Shown: positions 1-7,275, counted from the stretch's first letter. The stretch: 9,078 nucleotides of DNA from an uncultured Eubacteriales bacterium (GCA_934675045.1 CAKUPI010000061.1:1-9078); one strand, 5' to 3'. The notes: a model not told the origin generated them from the sequence alone. Numbers and translations are program-made.

Positions 1-1
1 C

Positions 2-1084
2 AACTACAAGGCGCTGGCCGCTTCGATGGCCCCCGCCGGCATCATGGCCGTCGTCAAGGCAAACGCCTACGGTCTGGGCGCCGTTCCCGTATCGCAGGCG
101 CTGGAGCAGGCGGGGTGCGGGCAGTTTGCCGTCGCCTGCATCGAAGAGGCCATGGAGCTGCGCGAGGGCGGCATTTCCGCCCCCATCCTGACCCTTGGTC
201 CCTGTCCGGCGCAGCACGCCGCGCTGGCGGCGCAAAACGGAATCATGCTTCCCGTCATCAGCCTTTCCCGCGCGCGGGAGCTGTCCGAGGCCGCCTGCGA
301 GGCCGGCGTTGTCATCGATGTGCACATCAAAACCGATGTCGGTCTTTCGCGCTTCGGCCTGCTCCTTTCCGACATGGAAGCCGCCGTCGCCGACGCAGAC
401 GCCATTTTCCGCCTGCCCGGGCTGCAGGTCCGCGGCGTCTTTACCCAATACACCGTGGCCGATCTGCCGCGCGGCGACGCCTTTAACCGTGCGCAGACGG
501 CGCTGTTCGACCTTTTCTGCGAACGCCTGAGCGCGCTCGGCCACCACTTCCAAAAGCACAGCGCGGCCAGCGATTTCGCCGTGCTGTACCCGGAAAGCCG
601 CGGTGACTTTGTCCGCATCGCCGCGCTGCTGCTCGGCCTGTCCGAGGACTCCCCCATGCCCTCAGCCGGGTTTTACGCCCGCATCTTCCAAATCAAGGAG
701 ATTCCGGCCGGAACTCCCGTGGGGTATGGCCCGACCGAATACACACTGCGCCCCACCCGCCTTGCCGTCATTCCGGTCGGCTTTGCCGACGGCCTCCGCC
801 GCAAAATGCAGGCCCCGACGCGCTTTATGCTGCACGGCAAATGGGCGCCGGTCATGGGAAAGGTCTGTATGGACTACCTGATGCTCGATGTCACCGACAT
901 CCCCGAAGCACAGGAAAACGACGTCGTCACCCTCTTCGGCCGCGACGGGCATCTGCACTGTGAAGCCTATGAGCTGGCCGCCATGATTCCCGGCTCGGTC
1001 GGTGAGGTGACCTCTACGCTGGTTTCGCGCATTCCGCGCTTTTACACGCGCGGCGGGTCCGTCGTCGGGCGCCTTGACGAATAA
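2..1084 (+). CDS. Alanine racemase-family PLP enzyme, 5' end outside window
   Basis: A fold-type III PLP amino acid racemase; the family interconverts L- and D-alanine for peptidoglycan in the cytosol. The reading frame is open from base 2, so the true start lies upstream, probably by about 10-20 codons judged by family length. The internal ATG at 26 is not the start. Visible are the PLP-lysine motif VVKANAYG (Lys codon 56-58), the HIKTD...SRFG segment (323-358), the second catalytic Tyr in VGYGP (codon 725-727), IPVGFADG, and a CMD motif (866-874), ending with RIPRFY. Several conserved residues are changed. The usual VRPG..LYG phosphate-binding segment reads VRIAALLLG (611-637). The ANS motif is AAS. 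The PYE tyrosine that shapes the substrate pocket appears to be Gly (1001-1003, GSVGEV). It is therefore a divergent paralogue and may act on another amino acid. Family membership is secure; substrate is not. It converges with the kinase gene at a shared terminator. Confidence 0.88.
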   Translation, partial: NYKALAASMAPAGIMAVVKANAYGLGAVPVSQALEQAGCGQFAVACIEEAMELREGGISAPILTLGPCPAQHAALAAQNGIMLPVISLSRARELSEAACEAGVVIDVHIKTDVGLSRFGLLLSDMEAAVADADAIFRLPGLQVRGVFTQYTVADLPRGDAFNRAQTALFDLFCERLSALGHHFQKHSAASDFAVLYPESRGDFVRIAALLLGLSEDSPMPSAGFYARIFQIKEIPAGTPVGYGPTEYTLRPTRLAVIPVGFADGLRRKMQAPTRFMLHGKWAPVMGKVCMDYLMLDVTDIPEAQENDVVTLFGRDGHLHCEAYELAAMIPGSVGEVTSTLVSRIPRFYTRGGSVVGRLDE

Positions 1085-1100
1085 GAAAAACCCGTACAGG

Positions 1101-1134
1101 AAAAAAGCTGAGATGCTTACATCTCAGCTTTTTT
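1101..1134. terminator. Bidirectional intrinsic terminator between convergent genes
   Basis: A perfect 15-bp inverted repeat (1101-1115 with 1120-1134) has a four-base CTTA loop. The outer six pairs are A/T, so each strand ends in a run of T after a GC-containing stem. It starts 16 nt after the racemase stop and lies 9 nt beyond the end of the minus-strand kinase gene, so one element can end both transcripts. Confidence 0.93.
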
Positions 1135-1143
1135 GTGCTTTTT

Positions 1144-2262
1144 TCAGTAAAACTCTTTGCCCAAAACGTCGGACAGCTCCAGAAGGATGTGGTCAAAGCC
1201 CCCGGCGTAATCGAGACGGGCCGCGTTGAGCGCCATGCGCTCCTGCGCAAGGTTTTTCGGCAGCGAAATGCAGGCCGAGGTGCCGCTCGTGTTGCTGCTC
1301 ATAATCAGCGTCCCGCCGTGCCGGGCCGCAAAGGCCCGCAGAAGCGCCAGCCCGAAACCGGCTCCGCCCGCCGTGCCGCCTTGTTCCGGCGAGGCCAGCA
1401 CGTGCTTGTTCATGACGGTGCGCATCGCTTCACCCGCGATTCCGCCCCCGTGGTCGGTGACGGTGATGGCGACGCTGCCGCCCCTATCGCTCAGCTCGGC
1501 TTCAATGGGGGCGTCGCGCCCCGCCTTGATGGCGTTGGAAAGCAGATTGAGTATCATGCGCTCGACCTTTTCCTCGTCGAACAGGCAGATAACCGGCTGA
1601 TCCGGCAGGCTCCACGACAGGTCGATGCCGGCCTTTTGGCAGATGGGGGCCAGCCGAACCGACAAATCCCGGCAAAAGGCCGCCATATCGCCTTCCCGCA
1701 GGCAGAGGGGCAGGGCGCCGTTTTCATACAGCGCGCAGTCGAGCATGTTGCGCGCAAGGCGCAAAAGGCGCATGATGCCCTGCCCGAGCAGGGAAAGCGG
1801 GGCCTCCAGCTTCCTGTGCAGCTCCGTTTGCCCGATCTCGTTGCGCAGCAGCGTGAGAGCAGCCGACATGAGGCTGAGCTGATCGGAGATCTCGCGGCTG
1901 ATAAACTGTGCGGAGGTCTTTCGAATGAACGCCTTTCCGTCCTCGCTGACCGGAAAAAGCATAATGACAATATATCCGTCGGACGGTTCGGCGCTCCCGC
2001 GAAAATGCTTTCCCAGCAGCTCGCACCGAAACTCATAGTACTCTTTTTGAAAGGAAGCGGCAATAATATTGGCAGCAAGTGTATCGGGCAAAAAATCGTT
2101 GAGATTTCTCCCTGTCAGGTCCCCCTCGAGAAACAATTTCAGGCTGCCCGCGGTAAAAAGCACCCGCCCGGAGGCCGAGCACAAAAAATAGAAATCTTCA
2201 TCGCCGCGAAAGAGGTCGTAAACTTCCCCGAATAGCAGTGGGGACGTCTTTTCCACACTCAT
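1144..2262 (-). CDS. Sensor histidine kinase-like protein lacking the phospho-acceptor His
   Basis: A 372-residue cytoplasmic protein with no membrane segment or signal peptide. The order is a PAS-like sensor region (about residues 10-105), a helical dimerisation region (about 115-175) and a GHKL ATPase domain (about 225-335). ATP-binding boxes are clear: N-box ERMILNLLSNA (Asn239, Asn243), G1 DHGGG (270-274) and G2 GGAGFGL (299-305). The helix that should carry the H-box reads FISREISDQLSLM, with Arg123 where the phosphorylated His is expected, so classical autophosphorylation is doubtful. No response regulator gene is adjacent. The start at 2262 is chosen over an in-frame ATG at 2316 because it has a GGGGTG ribosome site five bases upstream, while the earlier ATG lies inside the predicted -10 box and lacks a ribosome site. 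The gene is divergent from gap. ATPase-fold assignment is firm; the signal and output are unknown. Confidence 0.85.
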   Translation of the reverse strand: MSVEKTSPLLFGEVYDLFRGDEDFYFLCSASGRVLFTAGSLKLFLEGDLTGRNLNDFLPDTLAANIIAASFQKEYYEFRCELLGKHFRGSAEPSDGYIVIMLFPVSEDGKAFIRKTSAQFISREISDQLSLMSAALTLLRNEIGQTELHRKLEAPLSLLGQGIMRLLRLARNMLDCALYENGALPLCLREGDMAAFCRDLSVRLAPICQKAGIDLSWSLPDQPVICLFDEEKVERMILNLLSNAIKAGRDAPIEAELSDRGGSVAITVTDHGGGIAGEAMRTVMNKHVLASPEQGGTAGGAGFGLALLRAFAARHGGTLIMSSNTSGTSACISLPKNLAQERMALNAARLDYAGGFDHILLELSDVLGKEFY

Positions 2263-2279
2263 CGAATCACCCCATTCGA
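2262..2279 (-). promoter_or_regulatory. Ribosome site in a small hairpin loop, kinase gene
   Basis: Read on the minus strand, TCGAAT and ATTCGA form a 6-bp perfect inverted repeat around the six-base loop GGGGTG. That loop is the Shine-Dalgarno sequence, and the last base of the right arm is the A of the start codon. The pairing is seen directly; an effect on translation is inference, and the stem is short and mostly A/T. Confidence 0.4.
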
Positions 2280-2311
2280 CATTATTCGCTAAATTTCGAC
2301 TTCGCAGTTTT

Positions 2312-2340
2312 ATCATAACCCATTTTTATCTTTATTACAA
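2312..2340 (-). promoter_or_regulatory. Sigma-A type promoter for the kinase gene
   Basis: On the minus strand, TTGTAA (2340-2335) and TATGAT (2317-2312) are separated by exactly 17 bases. The -10 matches consensus at 5 of 6 positions and the -35 at 4 of 6. Transcription would start near 2305, giving a leader of roughly 40 nt before the chosen start at 2262. The surrounding DNA is strongly A/T-rich compared with the coding regions. Confidence 0.68.
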
Positions 2341-2357
2341 ATTATTTTTGAACGGGC

Positions 2358-2379
2358 AGTTTAATTTATGGATTAAACT
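2358..2379. promoter_or_regulatory. Operator-like dyad between divergent promoters
   Basis: AGTTTAAT (2358-2365) and ATTAAACT (2372-2379) are perfect inverted arms around a six-base TTATGG spacer. The dyad ends two bases before the gap -35 box and lies 17 bases beyond the kinase -35 box, a typical place for a dimeric regulator that touches one or both promoters. It has no T-tract and is not a terminator. I do not recognise it as the site of a named regulator. Confidence 0.5.
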
Positions 2380-2381
2380 CC

Positions 2382-2410
2382 TTGTCCCGCCCTGAGAGAT
2401 AGTGTATAAT
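2382..2410 (+). promoter_or_regulatory. Sigma-A type promoter for gap
   Basis: TTGTCC (2382-2387) and a perfect TATAAT (2405-2410) are separated by 17 bases. Transcription is expected near 2417, giving a leader of about 65 nt before the gap start. The -35 matches consensus at 4 of 6 positions. Confidence 0.78.
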
Positions 2411-2425
2411 AATTATGGTAGTTTA

Positions 2426-2449
2426 TCAGATTTGCGCAAGGGAATCTGA
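2426..2449 (+). promoter_or_regulatory. Stem-loop in the gap mRNA leader
   Basis: TCAGATT (2426-2432) pairs perfectly with AATCTGA (2443-2449) across a ten-base loop; a further U-G pair may extend it. It lies about 10 nt after the predicted transcription start and 20 nt before the GGAGG ribosome site (2469-2473), which stays outside the stem. It could be a 5'-end stabilising hairpin of an abundant mRNA; that role is inferred. Confidence 0.4.
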
Positions 2450-2480
2450 GGAAAAAGAAACAAACTTTGGAGGATGTTAA

Positions 2481-3506
<1,026 letters not shown>

Positions 3507-3517
3507 TCGCTTGCACC

Positions 3518-3548
3518 AAGCAGCCGCCCGACAGGCGGCTGCTTTTTT
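3518..3548 (+). terminator. Intrinsic terminator after gap
   Basis: AAGCAGCCGCC (3518-3528) pairs perfectly with GGCGGCTGCTT (3534-3544) around a five-base loop, and a T-run continues to 3548, followed by more T-rich sequence. The 11-bp GC-rich stem begins 11 nt after the gap stop codon. Confidence 0.95.
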
Positions 3549-3570
3549 CTTTCTTTCTGTGCTTTACCTG

Positions 3571-3599
3571 TGGCATTCCCGCACAAAATGTTGTAGAAT
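3571..3599 (+). promoter_or_regulatory. Possible weak promoter for the femX-like operon
   Basis: The strong terminator just upstream implies that the next gene needs its own promoter. The best -10 is TAGAAT (3594-3599) in an A/T-rich stretch. The hexamer 17 bases upstream, TGGCAT (3571-3576), is a poor -35, so the assignment rests mainly on the -10 and on position. Confidence 0.35.
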
Positions 3600-3625
3600 A
3601 ATAAAAAGAAAGATAGCTTGCACGC

Positions 3626-3648
3626 AAAGCGGTTATCCAACGCTTTTT
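3626..3648 (+). promoter_or_regulatory. Small hairpin with T-run in the femX-like leader
   Basis: AAAGC and GTT (3626-3634, with one bulged G) pair with AACGCTTT (3639-3646) around a four-base ATCC loop. The T-run reaches 3648, ten bases before the GGAGG ribosome site at 3658-3662. It is a weak terminator-like or attenuator-like structure; I see no competing antiterminator with confidence. Confidence 0.3.
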
Positions 3649-3668
3649 GTAATATATGGAGGACGCAA

Positions 3669-4760
3669 ATGTTTGAACTGGTTACCAAAGACACCTTGCA
3701 GGAATATGAGAGTTTTTGCCAGAGCTGTCCCAAGGGGCATTTTCTCCAGTCGCGCCTGTGGGCCGACGTCAAGGACAGCTGGAAATGGGAGGCGGTCATC
3801 GTTCGCGGAGAGGACGGGAAGATCAAGGCCGGCCTTTCGGTGCTCATCCGCAAAATGCCCGCTCTTCCCTACACCTTAATGTATGCGGCCCGCGGCCCCG
3901 TGTGCGATGTACACGACGAGGAGTCGCTGGCTGAGCTGACGCGCGGCGCCGCCGCTCTGGCCAAAAAACACCGCGCCTATGCGCTCAAGCTGGACCCCGA
4001 CGTCAAGAGCGACGACACGCAGTTCATCGCCCTGATGGAAAAGCTGGGATACACCCGCAAGGCGGGCGGCAAAAACTTTGAGGGCATTCAGCCCAACTAC
4101 GTTTTCCGCCTGAATGTGAAGGACAAAACCGAAGAGGAGCTGCTGGCCGCCTTTCACCAGAAAACCCGCTACAACCTGCGGCTTTCCGTGCGCAAGGGCG
4201 TCGAGGTGCGTCTGTGCGGCAAGGAAATGCTGCCCGCCTTTTCCGCCATCATGCAGGAAACCGGCACCCGCGACGGATTTATTGTCCGTCCGCTGTCCTA
4301 TTTTGAAAAAATGCTCGACGCGCTGGGCGGGCACGCCCGGCTGTATATGGCCTTCTGGCAGGACAAGCCCATTGCGGGCACCCTTGCCATTCACTACGGC
4401 AACAAGGTGTGGTATCTGTACGGCGCGTCGTCCAACCAGTACCGCAACGTCATGCCCAACTACCAGCTTCAGTGGGAAATGATCCGCTGGGCGCTGGAAA
4501 CCCACTGCGACATCTATGACTTCCGCGGCGTTTCCGGAGACCTGACGCCCGAAAACCCGCTGTACGGGCTTTATCTTTTCAAAAAGGGCTTTTCCGGCGA
4601 TTTGGTCGAGTTCTGCGGCGAGTTTGAAATGATTTACCATCCGCTTATTAACTTTGCGGCCAATACCGGCATGGACAAGCTCCGCGCCGTTCGGCACAAG
4701 CTGGTCGTACGCCGTGAACGCGCCCGGACAGGCGCTGCCGGGCAGAAGCAAAAGAACTGA
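3669..4760 (+). CDS. FemAB/FemX-family peptidoglycan branch aminoacyltransferase
   Basis: Members of this family use aminoacyl-tRNA to attach an amino acid to the stem-peptide side chain of lipid II or its precursor, at the cytoplasmic face of the membrane. The protein has 363 residues in two GNAT-like halves. Family hallmarks are HQKTRYNLRLSVRKGVEV (163-180), YLYGASSNQYRNVMPNYQLQW (249-269), YDFRGVSGD (283-291) and the C-terminal LYGLYLFKKGFSGDLVEF block (298-315). There is no long coiled-coil arm, so it resembles single-addition FemX-type enzymes more than staphylococcal FemA. The start at 3669 is chosen over the in-frame ATG at 3618 because GGAGG sits six bases upstream of it and because the family N-terminus begins here. 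The tail is basic (RRERAR). The amino acid transferred cannot be read from the sequence. A racemase-family gene follows 33 nt later, which suggests a joint cell-wall task. Confidence 0.92.
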   Translation: MFELVTKDTLQEYESFCQSCPKGHFLQSRLWADVKDSWKWEAVIVRGEDGKIKAGLSVLIRKMPALPYTLMYAARGPVCDVHDEESLAELTRGAAALAKKHRAYALKLDPDVKSDDTQFIALMEKLGYTRKAGGKNFEGIQPNYVFRLNVKDKTEEELLAAFHQKTRYNLRLSVRKGVEVRLCGKEMLPAFSAIMQETGTRDGFIVRPLSYFEKMLDALGGHARLYMAFWQDKPIAGTLAIHYGNKVWYLYGASSNQYRNVMPNYQLQWEMIRWALETHCDIYDFRGVSGDLTPENPLYGLYLFKKGFSGDLVEFCGEFEMIYHPLINFAANTGMDKLRAVRHKLVVRRERARTGAAGQKQKN

Positions 4761-4793
4761 AAAGACGGGATACAGAAAGAACGGAGGCTTGAT

Positions 4794-5888
4794 ATGAAGG
4801 TTTTGATAGTAGAGAAAGATAAAATCATCAACAATCTGGACAAGATCCGCGAAAAGGCCGGCGGCGTTCCCATTATCGCCGTGCTCAAGGCCAACGCCTA
4901 CGGTCTGGATCTTCATCAAATGGCCGACCTGCTCCGCCAACAGGGCGTGCGCCGTTTTGCCGTCACCGAGCCGCAGGACGCCGTTCGCCTGCGCGACTGG
5001 GGCTGCACCGAGGAGGAAATCCTGATTCTGCGCTCCACCTCGTGCGCCGAGGACATCAAGCAGATTTTAACAGCCTGCGCCACCGCGACCATCGGCTCTT
5101 ACGACGCCGCCGTCGCTCTCAACGGCATGGCGGAAAAAGAGGGGGTTTCGTGCGATGTCCACATCAAAATCGACACCGGCATGGGGCGCTACGGCTTTGA
5201 GCCTTCGGAGCTTGAGCGCATTTTGTCCGTTTACCGTTTTATGACCAACCTGAACGTGACCGGCATGTACACCCATTTCCCCTGCGCGTTTCACAGCCGC
5301 AAAAAGACGCTCGAACAATGCAACCTGCTGCTGGACGTCGCCGCCAGGGTCCGGCAGGCGGGCCTGGAGCCCGGCATGCTGCACGCCGCCAACTCGGCCG
5401 GCCTGTTTTACTGCAATCTTCCCGTGCTGGACGCGGTGCGCCCCGGCTCCGCCATCGGCGGCCGTATGACCTGCCGCGGCGACTACGGCCTGCAAAAAAC
5501 CGGCAGGCTGCAAAGCTCGGTCGCCGAGGTGCGCTGGCTGACCAAGGGGCACGGCATCGGTTACAGCTCGGCCTACACCACCAAAAGACCGACCAAAATC
5601 GCCATCATCCCCGTCGGCACTTCCGACGGCTACATGCTGGAAAAAGCGCGCGATTCCTTCCGCTTTGGCGACAGCTTCCGCTACGCCGCCAGCAGCTTCA
5701 AGTCCTTTTTGACCGGCAAGCGCTTTTATGTGACCGTCAACGGCAAGCGGGCGCGCGTGCTGGGGCATGTCGGCGTCAGCCACACCATTGTCGACGTCAC
5801 CGAAATGGACTGCTCCCCCGGGGACATTGCCGTTTTTGACGTTTCCCCCATGTTCGTTCCCGAAAGCGTGGAGCGCCGATATGTATAA
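4794..5888 (+). CDS. Divergent alanine racemase-family PLP protein, paralogue of the first
   Basis: A 364-residue fold-type III PLP protein. The N-terminal barrel is canonical: PLP-lysine Lys32 in VLKANAYGL, VHIKIDTGMGRYGF (122-135), THF (160-162), HAANSAG (197-203) and VRPG (215-218). The second catalytic Tyr is kept (Tyr257, GIGYS). The C-terminal barrel is unusual. The CMD motif of alanine racemases is replaced by GVSH (Gly327-His330), so the Met and Asp that the partner subunit normally contributes are Val328 and Ser329. The chain then ends with PMFVPESVERRYV, without the PYE...RVPR tail. The N-terminal domain argues for PLP binding; alanine racemase activity is uncertain, and another amino acid or a non-racemase role is possible. 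GGAGG lies six bases before the start. It sits 33 nt after the femX-like gene and overlaps the decarboxylase gene by 8 nt, so the three are very likely one transcript. Confidence 0.85.
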   Translation: MKVLIVEKDKIINNLDKIREKAGGVPIIAVLKANAYGLDLHQMADLLRQQGVRRFAVTEPQDAVRLRDWGCTEEEILILRSTSCAEDIKQILTACATATIGSYDAAVALNGMAEKEGVSCDVHIKIDTGMGRYGFEPSELERILSVYRFMTNLNVTGMYTHFPCAFHSRKKTLEQCNLLLDVAARVRQAGLEPGMLHAANSAGLFYCNLPVLDAVRPGSAIGGRMTCRGDYGLQKTGRLQSSVAEVRWLTKGHGIGYSSAYTTKRPTKIAIIPVGTSDGYMLEKARDSFRFGDSFRYAASSFKSFLTGKRFYVTVNGKRARVLGHVGVSHTIVDVTEMDCSPGDIAVFDVSPMFVPESVERRYV

Positions 5889-7272
5889 CGCCCCGCTTTT
5901 TGAAGCTTTGGCCGGACTGGCCGCCCGCCCCGCCGTTTCCCGCTTTCATATGCCGGGGCACAAGGGGCGCGCCTGCGCCGGCCCGCTTGACGGTGTTTTT
6001 CCCATCGATTACACCGAGCTTCCCCTGACCGGCAACCTGTATGCGGGCGACGGACCCATTGCGCTGGCCGAAGCGCTGGCCGCCCGGTGGTACGGCATGG
6101 AGGGCTGTTTCTTTCTCACCTGCGGCGCGACGCAGGGGTTAAAGGCAGCCCTTCGCTTTTTTTGCGCGCCCGGCGGCAGCGTCGTGCTCGACCGCAACTG
6201 CCACAAAAGCGTGATCGACGGCTGCGCGCTGCTCGATTTGTCTCCCCGCTACGTCTGCCCCGAGTTTCTGCCGGACTTGGGGGTGACCGGGGATATTTCC
6301 CCCGCCGGCCTGCGCGAAGCGCTGCGCAAAAGCGACGCCTCCGCCGCCTTGGTCACCAGCCCGACCTACTACGGGCATTGCCTGAACATCGCTGAGCTGG
6401 CGCACGCTGCGCACGACTGCGGCGCGGCGCTCATCGTGGACGCCGCCCACGGCTCGCACCTGCGTGCCTGCGGCTGTGCCGATCCCGCCTGTCTGGGCGC
6501 CGACGCCGTCATTTTTTCCGCGCACAAAACGCTGTGCGCGCTGGGACAGGGCGCCTATCTGGTCTTTCGCGGCTTAGACGCCGGGCAGCAGCGCGAGCTG
6601 CGCGCCGCAACCGCCCTGTTCGGCACCACCTCCCCCTCTTATGTTGTCATGGCCTCCCTTGACCTTGCGCGCGCAAAAATGGAGCGCGACAACGGCCTGT
6701 GGCAGCAGACGGCCGAGCGCGCACTCGAGCTGCGCCGGCGCATTGCGGCGCATACACCCTTTACCTGTCTGGACGGCGGAGACCCCTGCCGCCTGACCGT
6801 TCGCACCGACAGGGCGGGAATCTGCGGCTTTGACGCCGCAGAACGGCTCTTTTCCCTCGGCGTCGAGCCCGAAATGCAGGATGAGGGTCGTGTGGTCTTT
6901 ATTCTGACCCCGCAGGACACCCGCGAGGACTGGGCACGGCTGGAGCAGGCGCTCTGCACCGTCGCCCAAGGTGCCGGAAGCCCTTGCTCCGAACCGGACT
7001 CCTGTCCCCCGCCGCCGCTGCCCCCCGCCCCCCTTTCCCCCCGGCAGGCGCTGTTTGCGCCCAAGCAGGCCCTGCCGCTGAATCGCTGCGTCGGCCGCAT
7101 TGCCGGCGAAAACCTCGCGCCTTACCCGCCGGGCGTCGCCGTCGCTGTACTCGGCGAGACTTTGACAAAGTTTTGCGTTGAATTTTTACGCAAAAAGGGT
7201 TATAATAGAGACACTTACATCCATATAGTCACCGAAGCGGCATTGCCGCCTGATCCTGAAAGGAGGATATGA
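5881..7272 (+). CDS. Orn/Lys/Arg decarboxylase-family PLP enzyme (YaaO/SpeA-like)
   Basis: A 463-residue fold-type I PLP protein of the short Firmicute decarboxylase group, which makes diamines or agmatine from basic amino acids in the cytosol. Seen are the N-terminal RFHMPGHKGR (21-30), DYTELPLTGNLY (43-54), GATQG (82-86), His108, the PLP-binding Asp187 in VDAAHGSH, and the Schiff-base lysine Lys216 in FSAHKTL. The C-terminal small domain ends with APYPPGVAVAVLGE (413-426). The start at 5881 fits this N-terminus and has GGAG seven bases upstream; a longer frame from 5767 only reads through the racemase gene. It overlaps the racemase stop by 8 nt, so translation is probably coupled. Residues 376-387 are a proline-rich linker with four consecutive prolines. 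The last 40 residues are encoded by DNA that also holds the darA promoter and ribosome site. The substrate cannot be chosen between arginine, lysine and ornithine. Confidence 0.88.
   Translation: MYNAPLFEALAGLAARPAVSRFHMPGHKGRACAGPLDGVFPIDYTELPLTGNLYAGDGPIALAEALAARWYGMEGCFFLTCGATQGLKAALRFFCAPGGSVVLDRNCHKSVIDGCALLDLSPRYVCPEFLPDLGVTGDISPAGLREALRKSDASAALVTSPTYYGHCLNIAELAHAAHDCGAALIVDAAHGSHLRACGCADPACLGADAVIFSAHKTLCALGQGAYLVFRGLDAGQQRELRAATALFGTTSPSYVVMASLDLARAKMERDNGLWQQTAERALELRRRIAAHTPFTCLDGGDPCRLTVRTDRAGICGFDAAERLFSLGVEPEMQDEGRVVFILTPQDTREDWARLEQALCTVAQGAGSPCSEPDSCPPPPLPPAPLSPRQALFAPKQALPLNRCVGRIAGENLAPYPPGVAVAVLGETLTKFCVEFLRKKGYNRDTYIHIVTEAALPPDPERRI
7171..7195. promoter_or_regulatory. Operator-like dyad over the darA -35 box
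   Basis: TTTTGCGT (7171-7178) and ACGCAAAA (7188-7195) are perfect inverted 8-bp arms with a nine-base spacer that contains most of the -35 hexamer. It lies inside the decarboxylase coding region. A second near-palindrome, ACTTTG-A-CAAAGT (7159-7171), abuts it. Position fits repressor binding; no named regulator is recognised. Confidence 0.4.
7178..7206 (+). promoter_or_regulatory. Internal promoter for darA-holB-ricT
   Basis: TTGAAT (7178-7183) and a perfect TATAAT (7201-7206) are 17 bases apart, inside the 3' end of the decarboxylase gene where the DNA turns A/T-rich. Transcription would start near 7213, giving a leader of about 60 nt with a small GCGGC-ATT-GCCGC hairpin (7237-7249). A perfect TTGACA at 7162-7167 is too far from this -10 (33 bases) to be its partner. 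Confidence 0.72.
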
Positions 7273-7275
7273 AAG

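Noticed and set aside
1135..2235. Long plus-strand open frame opposite the kinase gene (366 codons)
   Set aside because: It is the antisense of a gene with clear GHKL boxes; its translation shows no recognisable domain and its length follows from the high GC content.
2263..2316. Longer kinase start at the ATG at 2316 (18 extra residues)
   Set aside because: That ATG lies in the predicted -10 box and lacks a ribosome site, while the start at 2262 has a good one.
3876..4940. Minus-strand open frame opposite the femX-like gene (354 codons)
   Set aside because: It is a GC-driven antisense shadow that crosses the boundary of two real genes and has no domain signature.
7162..7206. Perfect TTGACA at 7162-7167 taken with TATAAT at 7201-7206 as one promoter
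   Set aside because: The spacing is 33 bases, far from the usual 16-18; TTGAAT at 7178-7183 has the right 17-base spacing.
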